DNA of 24,190 nt, from contig CAJWZN010000008.1 in assembly GCA_913050105.1 (NCBI GenBank), positions 1-24,190 of the forward strand, read 5' to 3'. This document shows, piece by piece, positions 17,018-23,990 of the stretch. Below the pieces are notes generated by a model, which was given only the letters and a program-made list of their open reading frames with translations, was not told the DNA's origin and searched no databases. Positions within the stretch are counted from its first letter, which is position 1. Every line of letters begins with the position of its first letter. A program made the translations under genes and the position numbers. This stretch comes from an uncultured Synechococcus sp. GTDB taxonomy: Bacteria > Cyanobacteriota > Cyanobacteriia > PCC-6307 > Cyanobiaceae.

Positions 17018-17096
17018 GCTGAAATCTCGGTATCCGATGTGGGATGAGACGAGATTGGATAGAAGCAACCGTTCAGTTGAACTTCTTGCACAAAAA

Positions 17097-19736
17097 CTAG
17101 CACTTGGCCAAGTGAAGAGCCTCACGTTTCAGAGCAGCGATCTCCAGCGGCAAACCCTGCTGCTCAGCAATCCAATGCTGGATCTGGGTGGGACGAATGC
17201 TGCGACCCATCTCATCCACCTCAGCCTCAAGACACAGACGCCGCCGCCTGGGTGACGACCCCGACAAGAGATCCAATCGGCGCAAGGAGGGTCTGCAGTC
17301 GCGCTGGCGAGGACGACCCTTCTTATCGGTGTCATGCCAAATCAGCTGCTGAGCTGCGGTGATGGATGCAACAGCCACATCCCAGTCCACCGAATTCCTG
17401 TCGGATCCTTCATCCGCCAGTTGGAGATCGAAGGACCACACAGCCGCCGTGATCTCCTGCGACAGGCTGCGATTGCCCACAGGCACTTCACTGGCGGACA
17501 GCAGCGTGATCCCAGCCGGCAGCAGAGGCTGCAGCGTCGAGCACAAACGATCAGGGGGAAGCGGTTCGGTGAACTCCAGATCCATCCATTCACTGTGTGC
17601 CTCTGCACCCAACGGCAGAGCCAACGCGATCTGTATGCGAGGCAAAGGATGAAATCCACCGGTGAAGCTGATTGGCAATGCACTGCGGCGCAAGGCACGC
17701 TCAAGCATCCGCATCAGATCCAGGTGGCTGAGCAGCGCCATGGAATCGGTTTTGGCGAACTGCACACGCAATCGACAGATCCGCGCACTGGGTGGGGCCT
17801 GAGTCGGAATCTGTTCCGGCACCGGAGGTGCTGGAACCACAACGTTGTGCCCAAGATCAGGACCGCAGACCCCACAACTGCTGCAGCCATCAAACGAGCA
17901 GTCCGGCACCACTGCTGCCACCAGAGCTCTCTGCAGATCATCTGCAAGCCAGGACTTATCGATGCCTGTATCAATGTGATCCCAGGGCAGAGGCTGGGCA
18001 CAGAACGCCTCTAAGTCGTCGCGCTGCAGTGCAGTGACAGCGCTCCAGCTGCCCAGCTCCATTGCCCGGTAACGGCCTTCAAGACCGGCCGAGGCAATCG
18101 CACCGGTCCAGGCGGCATAGGTGCGATCAAGGGATTCGAACCAAGCATCCATGCCGGCCCCGGCCCGCCAGGCAGCTTCGATCACCGGCGCAAGGCGCCG
18201 ATCACCTCGACCAACGAAGTCCTCCATGGCCGAAAGACGCACATCAGTGAAGTTCACCCTCACACCACGCAGCCGCTTGAAAGCCTGTCGCAGCAGCTCC
18301 TGACGCCGCTGAAATTCCTGAGTTGAAACGCTGTGCCACTGAAACGGAGTGTGTGGTTTCGGCGTGAAGTTGCTGATGGTGATGTTCAGGTTCAGCCGTC
18401 CGAGGTCGCGGCAGCGCTCTTGAAGCATCCCGCAGGTGTCACGGATACCGAGCACGTCGGCATCCAGTTCACCTGGCAGTCCGATCATGAAGTAGAGCTT
18501 CACCTTGCGGTAGCCGTTCTGCATGGCGGTGCGGATGCCATGCAGCAGATCGTCATCCGTAAGGCCTTTGTTGACGATGTCGCGCAATCTCTGAGTGCCC
18601 GCTTCCGGCGCAAAGGTCAATCCAGATTTGCGCGTGCCTCCGAGAATGTGAGCGATGTCCTCGTCAAAACGGTCCACCCGCTGACTGGGCAGCTGAAGTG
18701 ACACGTTCTGATCCGCCAGGCGATTGCGCAGCTCAACCCCAACTGAGGGCAGGGCCAGGTAGTCACTGCAACTGAGAGACAGCAACGAGAAATCGCTGTA
18801 CCCGGTCTTCTTCATCCCGGTCTCCACGGCTTCGATCACCGCTTCGGGCTCCACATCCCTGGCCGGTCGCGTAAGCATGCCCGGCTGGCAGAAACGGCAC
18901 CCCCTGGTGCAACCGCGACGGATTTCAACAGTCAAGCGGTCATGCACGGTCTCCACATGGGGAACCAGACCCATGGCGTAGTGGGGCATCGGCGTTGCGA
19001 CGCGCCGGAGCGGACGGGGTGGAAGCTCAGGATGCAGAGGCTCGATCGTGATCCCGTCCTTCCCAATGGCATACAGCGAAGGCACATAAACCCCTGGCAC
19101 CTGCGCCAGATCGCGCAGCAGCTCGGACCGGCGCAGCCTCCCTTCTTTGGCCTGCGCCACCACAAGCCCGATCTCCGGCAGCAGTTCCTCCCCATCACCC
19201 AGCGCGATGAAATCAAAAAAGGCGGCGTAGGGCTCAGGATTGCTGGTGGCTGTTGGTCCGCCGGCAAAGATCAACGGTGGCGCTGCTGGATCATTGAGCG
19301 GCAGGTCGCCTCGATCCGCTGCGCGAATCGGCACTCGGCACAGATCCAGCATTTCAAGGATGTTGGTCGCGCCGAGCTCATAACTGAGGCTGAAGCCGAG
19401 GATGTCGAAGGCGGGGAGTGGTCGCCTGCTCTCGACAGCGAATAAAGCCTGCTGACGGTCTCGCAGTCGCGTCGCCAGATCAGTCTCGGGCAGATAAGCG
19501 CGGTCACACAATTGCCCCGGCAGAGCATTGAGGATCGAATAGAGAATGATGTGGCCGAGGTTGCTCGAACCGACTTCGTAGATCTCGGGATACGTCAGTG
19601 CCCAGCGGACACTTGCAGCGTTCCAGTCGCGCGGCTCGACCCCCAGCTCATGCCCCATGTAGCGCGCTGGCTTGTTGATTTCACGGTCAACAAGGGCGTG
19701 AAAATCAATGGGGTGATCCGTCACCGATGTGACCAC
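17097..19736 (-). CDS. B12-binding/radical SAM protein fused to DUF2344 (TIGR03960-TIGR03936 type)
   Basis: This large protein of about 880 residues has unknown function. The N-terminal part (about 1-230) is the B12-binding-like region of TIGR03960 proteins, starting IDFHALVDREINKPARYMGHELG. The radical SAM domain follows, with the 4Fe-4S motif C276-x3-C280-x2-C283 in RRGCTRGCRFCQPG, and EAGTQRLRDIVNKG further on. A cysteine cluster C613-x4-C618-x2-C621-x2-C624 sits in the linker. The C-terminal DUF2344 domain (from about 650) has RVQFAKTDSMALLSHLD and GGFHPLPRIQIALALPLG. In many Firmicutes these are two separate genes beside an RNase E/G gene; here they are fused and also upstream of rne, hinting at an RNA- or ribosome-related role. 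Start choice: GTG 19736 has GAGGA eight bases upstream; ATG 19763 and TTG 19787 are also in frame. Confidence 0.9.
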   Translation of the reverse strand: MVTSVTDHPIDFHALVDREINKPARYMGHELGVEPRDWNAASVRWALTYPEIYEVGSSNLGHIILYSILNALPGQLCDRAYLPETDLATRLRDRQQALFAVESRRPLPAFDILGFSLSYELGATNILEMLDLCRVPIRAADRGDLPLNDPAAPPLIFAGGPTATSNPEPYAAFFDFIALGDGEELLPEIGLVVAQAKEGRLRRSELLRDLAQVPGVYVPSLYAIGKDGITIEPLHPELPPRPLRRVATPMPHYAMGLVPHVETVHDRLTVEIRRGCTRGCRFCQPGMLTRPARDVEPEAVIEAVETGMKKTGYSDFSLLSLSCSDYLALPSVGVELRNRLADQNVSLQLPSQRVDRFDEDIAHILGGTRKSGLTFAPEAGTQRLRDIVNKGLTDDDLLHGIRTAMQNGYRKVKLYFMIGLPGELDADVLGIRDTCGMLQERCRDLGRLNLNITISNFTPKPHTPFQWHSVSTQEFQRRQELLRQAFKRLRGVRVNFTDVRLSAMEDFVGRGDRRLAPVIEAAWRAGAGMDAWFESLDRTYAAWTGAIASAGLEGRYRAMELGSWSAVTALQRDDLEAFCAQPLPWDHIDTGIDKSWLADDLQRALVAAVVPDCSFDGCSSCGVCGPDLGHNVVVPAPPVPEQIPTQAPPSARICRLRVQFAKTDSMALLSHLDLMRMLERALRRSALPISFTGGFHPLPRIQIALALPLGAEAHSEWMDLEFTEPLPPDRLCSTLQPLLPAGITLLSASEVPVGNRSLSQEITAAVWSFDLQLADEGSDRNSVDWDVAVASITAAQQLIWHDTDKKGRPRQRDCRPSLRRLDLLSGSSPRRRRLCLEAEVDEMGRSIRPTQIQHWIAEQQGLPLEIAALKREALHLAKC
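17101..17114 (-). terminator. Palindrome plus T-run at the end of the radical SAM-DUF2344 gene
   Basis: CACTTGGCCAAGTG (17101-17114) is a perfect 14-bp palindrome covering the last codons of the gene. Read in the direction of transcription it can fold as a five-pair stem with a GGCC loop, followed by CTAGTTTTTG. The short stem and five T residues suggest a weak terminator before the rne leader. Confidence 0.4.
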
Positions 19737-19816
19737 GGCGGATGTCCTCACTCCTGATTGCATCGTATGGAGGAGGCGGCACGGCAAGATGCTTGCGCAG
19801 AAAATCCTCCGGTTCC

Positions 19817-21043
19817 GTGGTGCAGGTCAACGGCAATTACCTCAAGCTCAAGGCGGGCTATCTGTTCCCGGAAATCGGACGTCGCGTCAAGGCCTTCAGC
19901 GCAGCCAACCCGGATGCCGCCTTGATTCGCCTCGGCATCGGTGACGTCACTGAACCGCTGCCCCAGGCGTGCCGCGATGCGATGAAACACGCCATCGATG
20001 AGATGGGAACTGCTGAGGGCTTCCATGGCTACGGACCGGAACAGGGCTATGTGTGGCTGCGGGAAGCGATTGCCAAACAGGATTTCCAATCACGGGGTTG
20101 TGACATCAATGCCGACGAAATTTTTGTATCCGACGGCTCCAAGTGCGACAGCAGCAACATCCTCGACATCCTCGGGGAAGGCAACCGGGTCGCTGTAACC
20201 GACCCGGTTTATCCGGTTTACGTCGACAGCAATGTGATGGCTGGTCGCACCGGTGAAGCAGGAGACCTCGGACGATATGCAGGGCTGAGTTACCTCCCCA
20301 TCAGTGCCGAGAACGGCTTCGCAGCCCAGGTCCCGAGCGAACCGGTGGATCTGATCTACCTTTGCTTTCCCAACAACCCGACGGGTGCCGTCGCTAGCCG
20401 CGAACAGCTCAAGGCCTGGGTTGACTACGCCCGCAGCAACGGCGCACTGATCCTCTTTGATGCGGCCTACGAGGCATTCATCCAGGACCCGAGCCTGCCC
20501 CACTCCATCTTCGAAATTGAAGGAGCCCGGGACTGCGCCATTGAGTTCCGTTCCTTCTCAAAAAATGCCGGTTTCACTGGAACCCGCTGCGCCTTCACCG
20601 TTGTTCCCAAGGGACTGAAAGGCAAGGCTGCGAATGGAGACGACGTGGAGCTCTGGGGGCTTTGGAACCGGCGTCAGAGCACCAAGTTCAATGGTGTGAG
20701 TTACATCATTCAACGCGGCGCCGAAGCGGTTTACTCGGAGGCAGGCCAGACAGAAATCAAGGGGCTGGTGAGCTTCTACATGGAGAACGCTGCAATCATT
20801 CGGAGCGAACTCAGCGCTGCAGGCCTCACCATCTATGGCGGTGAGCATGCCCCTTATGTATGGATCAAAACCCCCGATGGCGTGGACTCCTGGGGTTTCT
20901 TCGATCATTTATTGAACAAAGCCAATGTGGTTGGCACTCCTGGCAGCGGCTTCGGCGCCGCTGGCGAAGGCTATTTCCGCCTTTCGGCCTTCAACAGCCG
21001 TGAAAACGTCCATGCAGCCATGGCACGCATCAAAGCGCTCTGA
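19817..21043 (+). CDS. dapL: LL-diaminopimelate aminotransferase
   Basis: DapL converts tetrahydrodipicolinate directly to LL-diaminopimelate using glutamate, a short route to lysine and peptidoglycan precursors shared by cyanobacteria, plants and Chlamydia. The 408-residue product has the usual length. It is a class I/II PLP aminotransferase: VNGNYLKLKAGYLFPEIGRRV at the N-terminus, GIGDVTEPLP, LCFPNNPTGAVASREQL, and the PLP-lysine in FRSFSKNAGFTGTR, followed by EGYFRLSAFNSRENV near the end. GTG at 19817 gives MVQVNGNYLKLK, the normal family N-terminus. An ATG at 19742 in the same frame would add 25 unlikely residues and run into the start region of the divergent radical SAM gene. No Shine-Dalgarno is obvious. 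The stop codon lies 37 bp before the ClpS start used here. Confidence 0.96.
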   Translation: MVQVNGNYLKLKAGYLFPEIGRRVKAFSAANPDAALIRLGIGDVTEPLPQACRDAMKHAIDEMGTAEGFHGYGPEQGYVWLREAIAKQDFQSRGCDINADEIFVSDGSKCDSSNILDILGEGNRVAVTDPVYPVYVDSNVMAGRTGEAGDLGRYAGLSYLPISAENGFAAQVPSEPVDLIYLCFPNNPTGAVASREQLKAWVDYARSNGALILFDAAYEAFIQDPSLPHSIFEIEGARDCAIEFRSFSKNAGFTGTRCAFTVVPKGLKGKAANGDDVELWGLWNRRQSTKFNGVSYIIQRGAEAVYSEAGQTEIKGLVSFYMENAAIIRSELSAAGLTIYGGEHAPYVWIKTPDGVDSWGFFDHLLNKANVVGTPGSGFGAAGEGYFRLSAFNSRENVHAAMARIKAL

Positions 21044-21080
21044 TGCAGCCATGTACAGAATTCCTTTAGATTTAAATCAG

Positions 21081-21410
21081 ATGAATTCCATGGCTATGGC
21101 GGTGGAGACTCCAAATCGCAGTCCCGGCGGCGCCGCGGTGCTCGACAAGCAAACGGAGAGGGTGCGCAAGCGCTCTCCCCGATACAAGGTGTTGCTTCAC
21201 AACGATCCCGTGAACAGCATGGATTACGTGGTGACCACCCTCCGTCAGGTGGTCCCCCAGCTGAGCGAACAAGACTGCATGGCTGTGATGCTTGAGGCCC
21301 ACAACACCGGCGTCGGACTGGTGATCGTGTGTGACATCGAACCGGCGGAGTTCTATTGCGAAACTCTGAAAGCCAAGGGACTCACAAGTTCGATCGAACC
21401 GGAAAGCTGA
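21081..21410 (+). CDS. clpS: ATP-dependent Clp protease adaptor ClpS
   Basis: ClpS binds proteins with destabilising N-terminal residues and delivers them to the ClpC/ClpA unfoldase for degradation. The core is clear: SPRYKVLLHNDPVNSMDYVVTTLRQVV, the LEAHNTGVGLVIVCDIEPAEFY segment, and ETLKAKGLTSSIEPE. The core starts about residue 35, after a flexible N-terminal arm needed for ClpA/ClpC contact in the family. The start is uncertain: ATGs at 21051, 21081, 21090 and 21096 are in frame, none with a clear Shine-Dalgarno. Homologues I remember begin near MAVETP, which favours the later ones. An AT-rich stretch (TTTAGATTTAAATCAG) just upstream could hold a promoter. The last 55 bp overlap the next gene. 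Confidence 0.92.
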   Translation: MNSMAMAVETPNRSPGGAAVLDKQTERVRKRSPRYKVLLHNDPVNSMDYVVTTLRQVVPQLSEQDCMAVMLEAHNTGVGLVIVCDIEPAEFYCETLKAKGLTSSIEPES

Positions 21411-22291
21411 TCGCGACTTTCAAGCTGCTGCGTGACCGCCTGCTCCTGCTGAAGCCGTCCTGGCTACCCACGCTTCTCCTGGTCCCCCTGCTGTATCTCC
21501 TGGGTTGGATCATCTGCACGCCGCTGGTTTGGCTGGGACTTCCCAGCTCTCAGCAGTCTTTGGTTGGAACATTGATCAGCGTTCTGCTGCTTGTGCTGTT
21601 GCTACCGGCCTGGTGTCGTTTGCGCTGGAACTCCCGCGAATGCTGGCGTTCCCTCGGCATCAGCGGGGGTGGGTGCAACAACAGACGCCGTGTGAGCTCA
21701 GCTTTGCTTCGGGGTCTCTTGCTCGCGTTGATCCTGCTGGCCTTGATGACGGCATCTCTGCTGATGGGGTCCTGGGCGTACTGGCTCGGTGAATGGTCGT
21801 TGTCGCGGAGCTTGAACGCCTTGGCTCTTCTGTTGGGGGTTGGCCTGGCAGAAGAGCTGATCTTTCGAGCCTGGTTATGGAGGGAACTGGATCAGCTGAT
21901 TGGCCCGGCATCTGCTGTTGCAGGCCAGGCACTGATCTTCAGCCTTGTGCACGCTCGGTTCAATGTCGGCTTCTGGCCGATGGTGGGGCTGCTAACCGGC
22001 CTGCTGCTTCTCGGATTGTGTCTGGCTGTTCAGCGACGACTGGATGGTGGTTCCCTCTGGGGATGCGTCGGATTGCATGGTGGATTGGTCGCAGGCTGGT
22101 TCCTTCTGCAAAACGGGTTGCTTCAGCTCTCTCCCGATGCACCCTCCTGGCTCATCGGCCCCGGCAACAACAATGCAAACCCCTTGGGAGGTGCAGTCGG
22201 ACTCACTGGACTGCTCATTTTGTTGTTGTTTCAGCTCACCGCTGTGGCGAGAGCCTTGCGACCGGTCAACGGTGCTCGAAGGGCTTCCTGA
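21356..22291 (+). CDS. CPBP family intramembrane protease (CAAX/bacteriocin-processing type)
   Basis: This membrane protein of up to 311 residues has several strongly hydrophobic helices (for example LLLVPLLYLLGWIICTPLVW, and VLLLVLLLPAW). The CPBP glutamic-protease motifs are present: E166-E167-x3-R in AEELIFRAWLWREL, FSLVHARFNVGFW, and GLHGGLVAGWF. The family includes CAAX prenyl proteases and SCIFF/bacteriocin processing or immunity proteins; in cyanobacteria the substrates are mostly unknown. The start is unusual. The first usable codon is TTG at 21356, inside clpS, with GGAG (21347-21350) five bases upstream, and there is no ATG or GTG in frame for the next 50 codons. The residues before IATFKLLRDRLLLLKPSW look less conserved, so a start near 21405 on another codon is possible. 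The 3' end overlaps the opposite-strand gene by 61 bp. Confidence 0.85.
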   Translation: MRNSESQGTHKFDRTGKLIATFKLLRDRLLLLKPSWLPTLLLVPLLYLLGWIICTPLVWLGLPSSQQSLVGTLISVLLLVLLLPAWCRLRWNSRECWRSLGISGGGCNNRRRVSSALLRGLLLALILLALMTASLLMGSWAYWLGEWSLSRSLNALALLLGVGLAEELIFRAWLWRELDQLIGPASAVAGQALIFSLVHARFNVGFWPMVGLLTGLLLLGLCLAVQRRLDGGSLWGCVGLHGGLVAGWFLLQNGLLQLSPDAPSWLIGPGNNNANPLGGAVGLTGLLILLLFQLTAVARALRPVNGARRAS

Positions 22292-23808
22292 AGCGGGGCA
22301 ACGCCGTAATCACGTTCCAGCAAGCTCATCACGGTGCGGCCGAAATCACCCGGATTGCGGTCAAACGCTTCAAGACAGACCCTGCCAAACGTGCTGCCCA
22401 TGGGTTCTGGATTCCAGAGCAACTTGCGTGCAGTCCACGGCATCATGCTCATCGGGTTGTAGCCAGGCTTGATCAGACCCTTGTCGAAGCCGTATTGCTC
22501 AAGATGAGTGTGAGGCTGAAGCCCGATGAAGAAGATGGCAGGCTCCACCAGTGAGGACCCGAAAATCGACTCCAGCTCGCGGTGGTAGGCCACCGTCTGG
22601 CGGATCGTTTCCGGACGCTCATCAATCACGTTGAATGAATAGTTCACTGAGACGTGATCACGGAATCCGGCATCCGCCAACATCCGGCAACTGTCCAGAA
22701 CAGTCCGCAGGTTGTATCCCATCCGCATCTTGCGCACGAGTTCCTGGGAGCCGGACGTGATGCCGATCTCGAAGTAGCTCATGCCGGTCTCCACCATCAG
22801 CTGAGCGAGCTCAGGATCGAGGTTGTCAGCTCGGATATAGGCAGCCCAACGGATTCCGGTTAAGCCTTCAGCCTTGATGGCCCGCAGTAGATCCTTTGCA
22901 TCTTCGATGTAACGACGCGCAGGAATGAACTGGGCATCGGTGAACCAGAAGCCACGTACGCCACGGTCGTAGAGCTGACGCATCTCCCTGACGACCTCGT
23001 CGACGGGGTTGAGGCGCACTTGCTTGCCTTCCACCACGGTGTAAACGCAGTAACAGCAGTTATGCGGACAGCCGCGCTTCGTCTGAACGCCTACATAGAA
23101 GTCACCACCTTCGAGGTACCAGTCGAGCTGCGGCCAGATCGAGGCGATGTAGTCGTAATCGCAGGCGGTTTTTGGGCGGCTCTCAGGCTGCTCGTGAATG
23201 AGTCCTGGACGTGGCGGTGCCCCCACAACGAAACAGCGCTCGTTATCGAGGGATTGACCCTGGATCAGCTTCTCAAGCAGTGGTTCACCCTCGCCAATCG
23301 AAACGATCGTTCCTTTGGGAAGCGAGCGACCGAGCTGTTCATAAAAGACACTGACGGCACCACCGCCGAGCACGACCCTGGCATCCGGGTGGTGGCGTCG
23401 CGCGCGATCCCAACCCTGGCTGACCAATTTCTTGTTGCGATTCAACTCCCCGTAGTGGCTGGTCATCAGCCGAAGACCACCCAATGCCCCATGAATCCGC
23501 TTCAGCGGGTTTCGGGCATAAAACACCTCGAACGAATTCTGGAGAGGATTGCCGCCGCGGCCATCCACAGGGGCATAGATCTGTATGTCCCGCCAGGAGA
23601 AAACCAACAGGGTTGGCTGGAATTGATCGACTGTTGACAGCAGAACACGCCCGACATCCAGAACGGGCAACGCAGCCAGATCGAGAATGCGCTGCGGCAT
23701 CTCAGGAAAACACTTGTGGAGATGGTCCGCGAGATAGATCGGACCGATCGGAAAGATGGGATTGCAGGGCAGTCGCACAAACAGCACCCGTTCTTGTTGT
23801 GCTGCCAA
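22231..23808 (-). CDS. B12-binding domain radical SAM protein next to psbA
   Basis: This is a 525-residue protein. Residues 1-190 form a B12-binding-like domain (RVLFVRLPCNPIFPIGPIYLADHL at the start; VVLGGGAVSVFYEQL and IVSIGEGEPLLEKL later). The radical SAM core carries C247-x3-C251-x2-C254 in KRGCPHNCCYCVYT, with VRGFWFTDAQFIPARRY and SYFEIGITSGSQELVRKM typical of B12-dependent radical SAM enzymes. Related cyanobacterial proteins are, as I recall, annotated 'photosystem II high light acclimation radical SAM protein', but I cannot confirm the experimental basis. Its place directly divergent from psbA fits a photosystem link. Substrate and product are unknown; methylation or a ring rearrangement are family possibilities. 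The start is TTG at 23808 (MAAQQERVLFVRLP); a GTG seven codons later is an alternative. Confidence 0.88.
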   Translation of the reverse strand: MAAQQERVLFVRLPCNPIFPIGPIYLADHLHKCFPEMPQRILDLAALPVLDVGRVLLSTVDQFQPTLLVFSWRDIQIYAPVDGRGGNPLQNSFEVFYARNPLKRIHGALGGLRLMTSHYGELNRNKKLVSQGWDRARRHHPDARVVLGGGAVSVFYEQLGRSLPKGTIVSIGEGEPLLEKLIQGQSLDNERCFVVGAPPRPGLIHEQPESRPKTACDYDYIASIWPQLDWYLEGGDFYVGVQTKRGCPHNCCYCVYTVVEGKQVRLNPVDEVVREMRQLYDRGVRGFWFTDAQFIPARRYIEDAKDLLRAIKAEGLTGIRWAAYIRADNLDPELAQLMVETGMSYFEIGITSGSQELVRKMRMGYNLRTVLDSCRMLADAGFRDHVSVNYSFNVIDERPETIRQTVAYHRELESIFGSSLVEPAIFFIGLQPHTHLEQYGFDKGLIKPGYNPMSMMPWTARKLLWNPEPMGSTFGRVCLEAFDRNPGDFGRTVMSLLERDYGVAPLQEALRAPLTGRKALATAVS

Positions 23809-23870
23809 GACCGCTACTGCCGAGGTGCGGGGACGCTAACAACTGCACCACAGGAAACAGCTCCCCCTTT

Positions 23871-23891
23871 CTTTACGGTTTGCACGTAAAG
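23871..23891 (+). promoter_or_regulatory. Perfect 7-7-7 inverted repeat upstream of psbA
   Basis: CTTTACG (23871-23877), spacer GTTTGCA, CGTAAAG (23885-23891) is a perfect dyad about 100 bases upstream of psbA in the 182-bp divergent gap. A third half-site CTTTAC occurs at 23916-23921. The TTTAC core resembles the TTACA repeats of the HLR1 site bound by the light-stress regulator RpaB, but the arrangement (inverted, not direct) does not match HLR1. It is a plausible operator for psbA and perhaps also for the divergent radical SAM gene. Confidence 0.45.
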
Positions 23892-23895
23892 ACGA

Positions 23896-23924
23896 GCACA
23901 CGTTCCGCAATGTTGCTTTACACT
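23896..23924 (+). promoter_or_regulatory. psbA: Possible psbA core promoter
   Basis: TACACT (23919-23924) has four of six matches to the -10 consensus and lies about 65 bases before the psbA ATG, a sensible leader length. The bases 17-18 upstream (AGCACAC region, 23895-23901) match a -35 box only poorly. The promoter position is therefore tentative. Confidence 0.3.
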
Positions 23925-23960
23925 CCGGCTCAGGCAGGGCTTCCTGCTCTTCCTTAAATC

Positions 23961-23974
23961 GTCCCTTCGGGGGC
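23961..23974 (+). promoter_or_regulatory. UUCG-tetraloop hairpin in the psbA leader
   Basis: GTCCC (23961-23965), loop TTCG, GGGGC (23970-23974) form a five-pair stem (one G-U) closed by C(UUCG)G, a very stable RNA tetraloop. It ends 16 bases before the psbA ATG, and the bases between are pyrimidine rich without a Shine-Dalgarno. A role in psbA mRNA stability or translation is inferred. Confidence 0.45.
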
Positions 23975-23990
23975 ACTTCTTTCCGTTCTC

